Assembly (NCBI GenBank): GCA_038045445.1
Contig: JBBSYC010000015.1
Span: 1-33,172, forward strand
DNA: 33,172 nucleotides
From: SICU01 sp038045445
GTDB lineage: Archaea; Nanobdellota; Nanobdellia; Pacearchaeales; GW2011-AR1
Direction of reading: 5' to 3'
Part shown: piece by piece, positions 7,808-15,137 of the stretch
Layout: each line of letters opens with the position of its first letter
How positions within the stretch are numbered: position 1 is the first letter of the stretch
The notes under the pieces: generated by a model
Told to the model about the DNA's origin: nothing
Database searches by the model: none
Seen by the model: only the letters and a program-made list of their open reading frames with translations
Made by a program: the position numbers and the translations under genes

Positions 7808-7860
7808 TTTGTAAAGATTAGGTTAGTAGCTTTCTATTTTTAGACTATTTATTATTTGAA

Positions 7861-8163
7861 CTATACTATAATTTCAATTGGTTCTAAGTCTAAGTTTAAC
7901 CCATAAGGGTCGTATCCTCTTCCTGCCAACCAGTACAAGTATTCATTTGCAGTTTTCCACCTTGATTCTCCAGAAGGAAATGGAATTCTATACCCTTCTT
8001 CAAATGAACCTATTGTTCTAGCATAAAATTTAACTGTTGGTTTGTGGTCTTGGTTAAGTCTTCTTGCTAAGTCCTCTAGTCCCAGATTTGCTTCTTCCCT
8101 AACTTGTTTTGCGCGAATTCTGTCAAAATTATCTTCAGTATCTTGTTTGAATTGGTGAACCAT
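7861..8163 (-). CDS. Small unknown protein
   Basis: A 100-residue soluble protein, charged and helical at the N-terminus, with an aromatic C-terminal part (ANEYLYWLAGRGYDPYG). A TATA element at about 8185-8193 is 26 bp before ATG 8163. It converges with the tandem membrane paralogues. No family was recognised. The 215 bp between it and the toxin gene at 8379 hold no gene or structure I can support. Confidence 0.5.
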   Translation of the reverse strand: MVHQFKQDTEDNFDRIRAKQVREEANLGLEDLARRLNQDHKPTVKFYARTIGSFEEGYRIPFPSGESRWKTANEYLYWLAGRGYDPYGLNLDLEPIEIIV

Positions 8164-8378
8164 GACTCTTTTTTATAATCTTCAGATATAAAGATTTCCG
8201 TTTTAGATATCTATGATCCAAACAACTCAAAATGAAATGTAAATCTTGAAATAAAACCAAAGAAAGCTATTACGATTAATAGAGCATACACTGTTAAGAG
8301 CTAGTAAAAACTACTATTTGATATTGTTTTGATTTCTTTTATATTGGACTATGCCTCCTAGATTTTCCCATTAAAAGC

Positions 8379-8720
8379 TTAATTGACTTCTGAGAGGATT
8401 TTATTTATTTTTTCCTTGAGTTTTGGAAGGTCTTTTTTAACAATGTTCCAAACAATGTCTAAATCTACTCCAAAATAATGATGAATTATCCTGTCTCTTG
8501 TTCCTATTATTTCTTTCCAATCAACATCTGGATGACTATTCCTAAATTGCTGTGGAAGATTTTTTGCTGCTTCACCAATAATCTCAATTGCCCTTATAAT
8601 TGCGTATTGTTTTAATTTATCTTTCAATAATTCATCTTTAGTAAGATTCGCGGAAAAGTTCTCTATGTTATTAATATTTTCAAGTATATGTTCAATAAAT
8701 TTTAATGGATTGTTGGTCAA
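8379..8720 (-). CDS. hepT: HepT-type HEPN toxin (DUF86)
   Basis: A 113-residue all-helical protein of the HepT/DUF86 branch of HEPN ribonucleases. The RX4HXY motif is intact: R75-DRII-H80-H81-Y82, followed by FG. In characterised MntA/HepT pairs, HepT cleaves RNA and is silenced when MntA adds AMP to the tyrosine of this motif. The gene overlaps the MNT antitoxin gene by 4 nt and is second in the operon. Of the HEPN proteins in this window it is the only one with the catalytic His, so the best candidate for an active nuclease. Confidence 0.92.
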   Translation of the reverse strand: MTNNPLKFIEHILENINNIENFSANLTKDELLKDKLKQYAIIRAIEIIGEAAKNLPQQFRNSHPDVDWKEIIGTRDRIIHHYFGVDLDIVWNIVKKDLPKLKEKINKILSEVN

Positions 8721-9175
8721 ATTATTCTCACCTCTTCCTTTAATACGGTTTTTCTTATGAGATTATTAATGAATTTGTAAGTAACCAAGTCTACTTTTTT
8801 TCCAAGAGCTTTTTCCAAGTTATCTGCGATTCTTACAAAACCAATGCCTATTCCCTTAGGTGGCTCTATAAGAATATCTACGTCGCTAGTTTTCTTCTGT
8901 TCTCCCCTAGCATAGCTCCCAAATATGCCAGCTTTCTTTATATTATACTTTTTTAGAACTGGAATAATCTTTGATTTTACCCTTTTTATAGTCTTATCCC
9001 TTTTTATTTCAATAAGCTTTTTGTCAGCTATAATACTTTTTTTTGATAACTCTTGTCTTGAAAGATTTTTACCCAAATATACTCTTTTTTTGCATATTTT
9101 TTCATTATTCCTTACAGAGATTACTCTATAAAAATATTTATTTCCATTTCTTTGCTTAATTTCATTATATGGCAT
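8717..9175 (-). CDS. mntA: MntA-like antitoxin with extra N-terminal domain
   Basis: The C-terminal half (from about residue 80) is a minimal nucleotidyltransferase with GIFGSYARG and the full GSX10DXD motif (GS, ten residues, DVD), plus KVDLVTY. This is the MntA antitoxin fold that AMPylates HepT. MntA proteins are often about 100 residues; this one has 152 because of an added 60-70 residue N-terminal segment with YFYRVISVRNNEKICKKRVY and LGK. That resembles a small basic module seen before some archaeal Fic and related proteins (recollection, not checked). A TATA element lies at about 9196-9206, divergent from the 9288 gene. Confidence 0.88.
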   Translation of the reverse strand: MPYNEIKQRNGNKYFYRVISVRNNEKICKKRVYLGKNLSRQELSKKSIIADKKLIEIKRDKTIKRVKSKIIPVLKKYNIKKAGIFGSYARGEQKKTSDVDILIEPPKGIGIGFVRIADNLEKALGKKVDLVTYKFINNLIRKTVLKEEVRII

Positions 9176-9256
9176 AAAAACTGTACGTCTACAAATTATA
9201 TAAACTTTTCTATTTCTGGGTTTTGAAGTAGCTTAAAAAAAATAATAAACACAAGC

Positions 9257-9305
9257 TTTATATATACCTGTTAAGTATAATTTACATATGTTAAATATAA
9301 TTAAC
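9257..9305 (+). promoter_or_regulatory. Promoter and twin operators of wHTH-MNT module B
   Basis: The TATA element is at 9257-9266 and the ATG at 9288. Two 16-bp near-palindromes, GTTAAGTATAATTTAC (9270-9285) and GTTAAATATAATTAAC (9290-9305), have a 20-bp period, so they face the same side of the helix. One covers the expected transcription start and the other the first codons. This fits autorepression by the winged-helix protein it drives. Confidence 0.55.
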
Positions 9306-9797
9306 AATCTTGAATGCTTTTTTGAGGATTGCTATAGAAGAATCAATGTACGCGAATATGCTAGATTAATGAAGATTTCACCCCCAACGGCATCAAAATT
9401 ACTTTCTAAACTACATAAAAATGGATTATTATTAATGGAAGAAGATAGAAATTACATATTTTATTATGCTAACAAAAATGATAAAATCTTCATAGATTTA
9501 TCCAAGATTTATTGGAAGATTAAACTTGATGGGTTAGTTCATTTTTTTGATAAACAACTTGCAAATCCTTGTATAATTCTTTTTGGGTCTTTATCTAAAG
9601 CGGAGACGAAAAGAGATTCAGATATAGATTTATGCATAATTGGGCAGAATAAAAATCTTAATATTAAAAGTTTTGAAAGTAAGTTAAAAAGAAAAATACA
9701 AATGTTCTTTTTTAATTCAATAGAAAGCATAAAAAATAATGAATTAGCAAACAACATCATTAATGGCTATGTTCTTCAAGGGAGACTTAAATTATAA
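9288..9797 (+). CDS. wHTH-nucleotidyltransferase antitoxin, module B
   Basis: A 169-residue fusion. Residues about 18-60 form a winged helix-turn-helix (REYARLMKISPPTASKLLSK, then a wing). Residues about 90-169 form an MNT-type nucleotidyltransferase with LFGSLSKAETKRDSDIDL, so GS, ten residues, DID. In such pairs the enzyme modifies and silences its HEPN partner, and the wHTH probably represses the operon. The HEPN gene follows with a 1-nt stop/start overlap. The same fusion occurs at 11711, 14339 and 21073. Confidence 0.85.
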   Translation: MLNIINNLECFFEDCYRRINVREYARLMKISPPTASKLLSKLHKNGLLLMEEDRNYIFYYANKNDKIFIDLSKIYWKIKLDGLVHFFDKQLANPCIILFGSLSKAETKRDSDIDLCIIGQNKNLNIKSFESKLKRKIQMFFFNSIESIKNNELANNIINGYVLQGRLKL

Positions 9798-10204
9798 TGG
9801 ACTTTAACGATTGCCTTAAAAGAAGAATAGCGAAAGAGGTCAAGCTAGATGAAGAATTGATTAAATCTCTTTTAAAGACAAGCCAGAACAAGCTTGATTC
9901 TGAAAAGAAACTTGAATTAAACGACGTGACCTCCATTTCTAAAATATCTCTTTTATATGACTCATTAAGAGAAGTTTTAGAGGTTTTAGCAATAAAAAGG
10001 GGCTACAAAATATACAATCATGAATGTTACACTTACTTTCTAAAAGAGATTGTAAATGAAAGCTCAAAAGGAGATGAATTTGACGATTTAAGAAAAATGA
10101 GAAACAGCCTTAATTATTATGGTAAAGATATTTCTGTTGAAGAAGCAAAAAATGTCCTAAAAAGAATCATTAAACTAAGGGGAGAAATACTGGATATTGT
10201 ATAA
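9797..10204 (+). CDS. HEPN-domain protein, module B (Tyr in place of catalytic His)
   Basis: A 135-residue helical protein just downstream of the wHTH-MNT gene, in the usual place of a HEPN toxin. Near the C-terminus it has R102-NSLN-Y107-Y108-G, which aligns with the RX4H ribonuclease motif but with Tyr where His should be. The HEPN gene at 13911 has the same change. The middle carries NHECYTYFLKEI. It could be a HEPN variant without classical RNase activity, or with the tyrosine pair as a modification site. HEPN assignment rests on length, context and the RNSxxYYG motif. Confidence 0.75.
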   Translation: MDFNDCLKRRIAKEVKLDEELIKSLLKTSQNKLDSEKKLELNDVTSISKISLLYDSLREVLEVLAIKRGYKIYNHECYTYFLKEIVNESSKGDEFDDLRKMRNSLNYYGKDISVEEAKNVLKRIIKLRGEILDIV

Positions 10205-10233
10205 CCTTTTTCTTACAGGGTAATTAATTGTTT

Positions 10234-11622
10234 TTACATTATACAGGAATATACTTTTAGAGTATTTGATTCCTCGATTATTGAGCAGTTTTGTTTTATG
10301 TCATTTAACCTTGATTTTTCTTTTTCTGATAATTTAAAGTATCCGAAAAAGTCCTCAAGTAGTATAAAGTCTGATGACTGGTTGTTGAATATCTCCGCTC
10401 CAGTGTATGCATCAACTCCTTCATATAAAGCATAACCGCTTTCCAAACCGTTCAAGGAAAAGGGGATAATGTAATCTGGTTTCTTAAGATACCATTCTAC
10501 TCCTGGACTTGATAGAGTTACTAAAGTATTTGATTTAATTATATTTTGAGTTTCTTGACTAAGAGACTTGTAGTTTATTACTGGTTCTGTTATTTCATTT
10601 ATACTTATTTGACTTGGTATAACTACCGTAAGATAATTTGCCTCAAAGAATAAGTTTGAGGGGTAGATTATTGTTGCAACTAGAGTTATTGCGAACAGTA
10701 TTTTATTTTGCTTGTATAAATAAGATAATATTGTGGATATGAAGATTATTATAGAGAGTGTGACAAAATAGGCATATCTTAATGCAAATACTTTTATGAA
10801 AAAGAGCCCTGTGAAAAGTAGAATTGAGGGTACTAAAAGAATATAGAACATTCTTTTATTCATTTTATACGCGAAGGGCATCCCTATCAAAGAGATTATA
10901 AAGAAAGCCCTTAACCATTTGAAAATCCTTGATGTGTACTCTTCAGCATAAATACTTCCTAAAGATGCACTTGTTTGTATATTAAAGAATGAAAGTCCGA
11001 AATATATTCCTACTAATAAAGGAATTATTAAGAGTTTTATATCTTTATGCTCTTTGTAAAGCATGATTATGAAAAGAGGAACTAATACTAAGCCAGCTAT
11101 GTGTGTTTGAACAAGCACTATGAGTGATATTGATGATATATAGGCATACTTCTTGCTTGTTTTTGATTTATATAATAAGAATAAAGTAAGAAAAAAGAGA
11201 AATTGAAATGCTTGATAAAATCTTGCTTGCCTTGAGTAAACTATTTCTAAAAATAAGACTGAAGTTATCAAAGCGGAGATTATGCCTGCTGGTTTGTTGA
11301 ACTCCTTGCCTATTAAGAAAGCTAAGATTACTGTTCCGAGACCGAATAAAACTGAAGCTAGCCTTGCTACTGCGTCTGTTGCCCCAAACAGAAATATGAA
11401 GAATGCCTGAATATAGTGAAATATCAATGCTCTTGAATAGAAAAGACCTGAATCAAATAATGGAATGCCTTTTTCGGCTATCTTCTGACTTGCCAGACTT
11501 GAGATAGATTCATCAAACCATAACGGACTTGAGCCTAATGAATATATTCTTAGAATTAAGGCAAACAAAAGAATAATTCCTAATATTATAATTGTCAGCT
11601 TATTTTTATTAACAATTCCCAT
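10234..11622 (-). CDS. GT-C glycosyltransferase, ArnT/PMT-like membrane protein
   Basis: A 462-residue protein with about 10-11 membrane helices and a C-terminal soluble tail of about 130 residues. The first external loop has SPLWFDES, the acidic motif typical of GT-C enzymes that use polyprenyl-phosphate sugars (PMT/ArnT/GT39/GT83-like). These enzymes move a sugar from a lipid carrier to a protein or glycan outside the membrane. The GT2 enzyme at 22815 could supply the carrier. It is flanked by wHTH-MNT/HEPN modules on both sides and shares its divergent promoter region with module C. A TATA-like TTTAATTAA lies about 25 bp upstream. Confidence 0.82.
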   Translation of the reverse strand: MGIVNKNKLTIIILGIILLFALILRIYSLGSSPLWFDESISSLASQKIAEKGIPLFDSGLFYSRALIFHYIQAFFIFLFGATDAVARLASVLFGLGTVILAFLIGKEFNKPAGIISALITSVLFLEIVYSRQARFYQAFQFLFFLTLFLLYKSKTSKKYAYISSISLIVLVQTHIAGLVLVPLFIIMLYKEHKDIKLLIIPLLVGIYFGLSFFNIQTSASLGSIYAEEYTSRIFKWLRAFFIISLIGMPFAYKMNKRMFYILLVPSILLFTGLFFIKVFALRYAYFVTLSIIIFISTILSYLYKQNKILFAITLVATIIYPSNLFFEANYLTVVIPSQISINEITEPVINYKSLSQETQNIIKSNTLVTLSSPGVEWYLKKPDYIIPFSLNGLESGYALYEGVDAYTGAEIFNNQSSDFILLEDFFGYFKLSEKEKSRLNDIKQNCSIIEESNTLKVYSCIM

Positions 11623-11668
11623 ATCTTTAGCAAGGGAGTAGGTTAATTAAAACTATTAGATGCAAAGG

Positions 11669-11708
11669 TTTAAGTATACTATCAACTAAAAATTGACAAC
11701 TATCAACT
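11669..11708 (+). promoter_or_regulatory. Promoter and direct-repeat operator of module C
   Basis: A TATA-like TTTAAGTAT lies at 11669-11677. ACTATCAACT occurs at 11678-11687 and again at 11699-11708, a 21-bp period, ending just before ATG 11711. TCAA at 11682-11685 is inverted as TTGA at 11693-11696. The spacing matches the operators of modules B, D and E. Confidence 0.45.
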
Positions 11709-11710
11709 TA

Positions 11711-12313
11711 ATGGTGACAGTAAACAAAAAAGCAGAGCAAGTATTACTTATCTTATTGAGAAATATGTTTAGTATTCATACAGCCACGTCTCTTGCTAAT
11801 AAAGTGGGAATGAGTCGGTGGGGAATTTGGAAAATACTGAAAGAATTAGAATATTCCAATTTGATTTTATTAACTCCGATTGGAAGTGGAAAAACTAGTG
11901 CTTATACTGTAAGATTGGAATGGGATAGCCCAATTCTTAACTCCTTGCTAATACTTGGACTTACCAAAGAGTCTCTTGAGTATGAACGCTGGAGAGCTAA
12001 TTTTAGGGAATTATCCGACCATACTGAGTTTCTAATACTTTATGGAAGCATAATTCACTCGCCAAAAGAAGCCAACGATATTGATATTCTTGGGGTAGTC
12101 TCTAACAAAAAAAGTTTTGTTAAAATAAATGAAATTATTAGTAAAATACAAAAGACACAAACAAAGAAAATACATTCAATTAACTTTACACCAGCGGAAT
12201 TTAGTTATGAACTTAAAAAATCCAATAAGGCTTTTATTGATGCTCTAAAAAAGGGCATAATTTTATATGGTCAAGATAATTTTGTCAAATTTATTAAGGA
12301 GTTCAAAAAATGA
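11711..12313 (+). CDS. wHTH-nucleotidyltransferase antitoxin, module C
   Basis: About 200 residues from ATG 11711 (an in-frame TTG at 11693 is possible). The N-terminal winged helix (SLANKVGMSRWGIWKILKEL, then a wing) precedes an MNT domain with LYGSIIHSPKEANDIDILGV, so GS, nine residues, DID. It looks intact and should be able to bind DNA and transfer nucleotides. Its stop overlaps the next start (ATGA, 12310-12313), but that partner HEPN gene is broken, so the antitoxin has outlived its toxin. The repeats before the start suggest autoregulation. Confidence 0.82.
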   Translation: MVTVNKKAEQVLLILLRNMFSIHTATSLANKVGMSRWGIWKILKELEYSNLILLTPIGSGKTSAYTVRLEWDSPILNSLLILGLTKESLEYERWRANFRELSDHTEFLILYGSIIHSPKEANDIDILGVVSNKKSFVKINEIISKIQKTQTKKIHSINFTPAEFSYELKKSNKAFIDALKKGIILYGQDNFVKFIKEFKK

Positions 12314-12716
12314 CTTTAGAAGAAATTAGAGCTTGCTTTCTTACTGCACTAAAAGAGGAAGAAAAAGACAGGAAACATAAAGGTCTAATTTTAGAAAAAA
12401 TCCCTCAAGAGAAAGCAGAAGTCAAAGATGCACTGCTTTATTACTTCAATATCTACAAAATAAAGGTTTAGTTGAATATGACCAGAAATTTATTGAAATG
12501 ATCATCGTACATAAAGAAAAGGATAAAAAATCGGAAGTTGATAAAAGAGAAGAAGCTCGTTATGGTTCTTGGATAAAAAACGAAGAAGTAAGAAGCAGAT
12601 ATGATTATATGATGGTTATATGCAAAGAAGCTATTTCTCAAACGGAAGAAATAACTTATTCTAAAAAAGAATATAAAGTCCCTGAAGTGTTGCTAAAAAT
12701 ACATACAAACCCTTAA
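12310..12716 (+). pseudogene. HEPN toxin remnant: internal deletion and frameshift
   Basis: The first frame (12310-12471) starts like a HEPN partner gene (EEIRACFLTALKEEEKDRKHKGL) and runs into a stop. From about 12410 another frame reads ESRSQRCTALLLQYLQNKGL, then a long stretch with KREEARYG, ending at 12716. The intact HEPN at 20562 has the matching landmarks SSKNHLATLCALI and KRETASYG, with about 45 residues between its LKKAE and SSKNH that are missing here. So roughly 135 bp plus a frame-changing remainder seem to be lost near 12408-12418, including the helix with the YYTIYHSALAL-type motif. The toxin is almost surely dead. Confidence 0.75.
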
Positions 12717-12747
12717 AAAACAGAATTAGAACCTAATTTAAGACTAA

Positions 12748-13899
12748 ATGGATGATAATTATAAAAGAAAACAAGAGAATTGGAGGAAAAGTTTAGCTAC
12801 TTGGAAAGCTAAAGAAAATAAAGAAAGTAATATTCCTCATCAACCAATTTACTCTGAACCAACTAACCACAAAGATGAAGAATCAACTATCTTAACTAAA
12901 TTCTTAATATTCTTGGCTTTTGCAATTCCTGCTGTTATACTTGGGTACGCTCTATACATTAATTACTTGCCTTTTGGTTATGAAAAAACATATACTTTGA
13001 CTGTTGATGAGAAGGGGGTTATTTCTCCGCTGTCAAATGATATTTATTTAACAACCCCTAAAGGGAAAAAACTCCTGACTCTTCCAAATGGAGTTGAAGG
13101 ACAAGTTAACTTGGTTATTGAACCAAATGTTGTTTTGAAAGATGCTACAATTAATGTATCTATTGAAGGTGAAGGTGTTTACATTGCAACTCCTCCAGAT
13201 ATTTCTAGTGTTGGGTGGGATTATGATTGGGATTTCACGCAAGGCATTCCAGAAGTTTTCAATGGAACTGCCACATACAATGAAGAAGAGAAATGCACGC
13301 GCTTTGATGCATATAAGGAACAAACGCTTTCTCTTCCAAATTCAAAAGACTGGTTTGAATCAGGTCCAATGAGTATTTATGTGAAGTGGAAGCCCTCTTT
13401 AATTAGCCCGTTAGTCGGCAACAATCAGCAGATAGTTGGACATTATAATTGGGAAGTGTGGCAAAGCACAAACAGCGTGCAGTTTAGAGTTGGCAGGATG
13501 AATGATGCTAATGGGACATTTTATTCTATCACTCATAAAATTGATGATAATTTCTTTAACATAGAACATGAAGCATTAGCAGTTTATTCACCAGATATAT
13601 GGGGTAGTGGGTATGTTGAATTTTGGGTAGATGATAATTTAGCTGGAAGAACCTTGATTGGAACAGACAAGATTTATGAGGATTATAATTCTGAGAATGG
13701 TTTTAGCATGGGATGGAGCTCTCACAACTATGGTAAAAACTATTATTTTGATGGGTGTTTATACTCTACGAAGATAATTGATAAAGTAATAATTGAAGAA
13801 AAAACACAAGGGCTTTTAGAATCAATAAATAATACTGCAATTATTCCAATTATTGGAAATGGTAATATTACATCTGTAAGAGTTATGGTGAGTCAATGA
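12748..13899 (+). CDS. Membrane-anchored surface protein with LamG-like domain
   Basis: A 383-residue protein. Residues 1-50 are charged and cytoplasmic-like, 51-73 form one membrane helix, and the rest is a beta-rich exported region. From about residue 150 the pattern (WDFTQGIP, a long beta series, YVEFWVDD, FDGCLYSTKII) resembles a concanavalin/LamG sandwich; this is a fold guess. Five N-x-S/T sequons (NVS, NGT, NGT, NNT, NIT) lie in the exported part, so it may be a target of the surrounding glycosylation genes. It stands alone between module C and module D, with a TATA-like stretch near 12713-12722. Confidence 0.65.
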   Translation: MDDNYKRKQENWRKSLATWKAKENKESNIPHQPIYSEPTNHKDEESTILTKFLIFLAFAIPAVILGYALYINYLPFGYEKTYTLTVDEKGVISPLSNDIYLTTPKGKKLLTLPNGVEGQVNLVIEPNVVLKDATINVSIEGEGVYIATPPDISSVGWDYDWDFTQGIPEVFNGTATYNEEEKCTRFDAYKEQTLSLPNSKDWFESGPMSIYVKWKPSLISPLVGNNQQIVGHYNWEVWQSTNSVQFRVGRMNDANGTFYSITHKIDDNFFNIEHEALAVYSPDIWGSGYVEFWVDDNLAGRTLIGTDKIYEDYNSENGFSMGWSSHNYGKNYYFDGCLYSTKIIDKVIIEEKTQGLLESINNTAIIPIIGNGNITSVRVMVSQ

Positions 13900-13910
13900 G
13901 AAAGAACAGT

Positions 13911-14342
13911 TCAGATTAGTTTGTGTATGATCTTATCTAGATAATAATAAACTTTTTTTGCGTATTCTTCATCTAAAATTTTTCCATAATAAGTTATTGA
14001 ATTTCTAAAATACCTTAATTCATTTAAAAAAGAGATTTCTGTGTCTGGTAGCCCTAATTTTGCAAGGTAGGATATTTCTGCCTCATGACTAAAGCTTCCA
14101 GAAGCGGAATAACCTTCTAGCAAAAGTTTTGCCCTTATTAACTCCATAATTATATCATAACAATCTTTTATTATGGAGTTTGCATTAAACTCATCTATGC
14201 CCATTACTTCAAATCTTTTTCTTAATCCTTTTAATGACTTTTCTGATTCATTAATCAAAAATTCTGCTCTTGATTTATCCTTAGCTTGTTTTTTTATGAT
14301 TCTCCTTTGCACATAATATTCAAATTCTTTAGGTAGTTTCAT
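13911..14342 (-). CDS. HEPN-domain protein, module D (Tyr in place of catalytic His)
   Basis: A 143-residue helical protein encoded just after, and overlapping by 4 nt, a wHTH-MNT gene. Its C-terminal motif is R113-NSIT-Y118-Y119-G, almost the same as in module B, again with Tyr at the RX4H histidine. A middle SHEAEISYLAKL parallels NHECYTYFLKEI of module B, which supports homology. A HEPN partner role is inferred from operon position and this motif. Active RNase function is doubtful without the His. Confidence 0.78.
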   Translation of the reverse strand: MKLPKEFEYYVQRRIIKKQAKDKSRAEFLINESEKSLKGLRKRFEVMGIDEFNANSIIKDCYDIIMELIRAKLLLEGYSASGSFSHEAEISYLAKLGLPDTEISFLNELRYFRNSITYYGKILDEEYAKKVYYYLDKIIHKLI

Positions 14343-14902
14343 AGATCAACACCTCCTGACAAAATAATTCCATTTAAAATATTGTCTTTTAAATGTTTAT
14401 GAATTTCTTTAAACGAATGATAAAAATTAATTATGATTGTTCTTTCAAGTTTCTTATCAAATTCTGCCAGGTTTATTTCTTTACTCTTTACTCCGATTAT
14501 GGCAATATCAATATCTGATCTGTGCTCTTCGTTCATTGCCCAAATATCATCGCCTCTGGAGTAGCTTCCAAAAAGAATAACTGTTGCTCCAGAAAATGTT
14601 TCTTCTAGAAATTTTGCAAGCCCAGATTCATAAATTAGCTTCAGATTTTCAACTCTCTTTAACTCAATAGATCTTTCATTATCTCTGTTAAACTCAATAG
14701 AAAGCATCTTGATATTATTCATTTTTTTTACTTTTATCAAGTTTTCTTTTTCTATCCCCTCCAATGCCTTAGAAACTGCAGTTGGAGATCTCTTTAATAA
14801 TCTAGCAATTTCCCTCAAATTTAAATTTTGTCCTGCCCTTATACAAAGAAACTTGAATATCTCTGATTGTAATCTTGTCCATTTAATGTTATATCTGTCC
14901 AT
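14339..14902 (-). CDS. wHTH-nucleotidyltransferase antitoxin, module D
   Basis: 187 residues from ATG 14902; an upstream ATG at 14914 is in frame but too close to the TATA element (about 14927-14936). The winged helix (LREIARLLKRSPTAVSKALEGI) precedes an MNT domain with LFGSYSRG and a DID. The gap between GS and DID is about 16 residues, longer than the ten of the other modules, because of an extra acidic loop. It overlaps its HEPN gene by 4 nt. Expected roles are modification of the HEPN partner and autorepression. Confidence 0.83.
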   Translation of the reverse strand: MDRYNIKWTRLQSEIFKFLCIRAGQNLNLREIARLLKRSPTAVSKALEGIEKENLIKVKKMNNIKMLSIEFNRDNERSIELKRVENLKLIYESGLAKFLEETFSGATVILFGSYSRGDDIWAMNEEHRSDIDIAIIGVKSKEINLAEFDKKLERTIIINFYHSFKEIHKHLKDNILNGIILSGGVDL

Positions 14903-14936
14903 TATATAGCACATATGTCCATTTTAGTTTATAAAG
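14896..14936 (-). promoter_or_regulatory. Promoter and direct-repeat operator of module D
   Basis: Read on the minus strand, a TATA element (14927-14936) is followed by AATGGACA at 14916-14923 and again at 14896-14903, a 20-bp period. The second copy contains start codon 14902. Position and spacing match the operators of modules B, C and E, although the sequence differs, as expected for module-specific repressors. Confidence 0.45.
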
Positions 14937-15003
14937 ATTTCTATCTCAAGTTAGGGGTTTAATCTTTTAGACACAGAGAACATTGCAAAAGTGCGATGAA
15001 GTT

Positions 15004-15050
15004 ATAGAGAACTGCATGGCATGTAGCTCATATATTTTGCAGTTCTCTAT
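15004..15050. repeat. Perfect 13-bp inverted repeat in intergenic DNA
   Basis: ATAGAGAACTGCA (15004-15016) is exactly complementary to TGCAGTTCTCTAT (15038-15050) around a 21-nt loop. It sits in the 235-bp gap between divergent module D and the GT-C gene at 15138. It could be an RNA hairpin, an operator or the trace of an insertion. The rest of this gap holds only the two promoters. Confidence 0.5.
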
Positions 15051-15137
15051 CTGGAAAACTGCTACTATAAGTGCTATAAATCACGCAGTTATCCATACCT
15101 ACAAAAACGTTAAAAAGAACAGATTTCCAAGTTTTTC

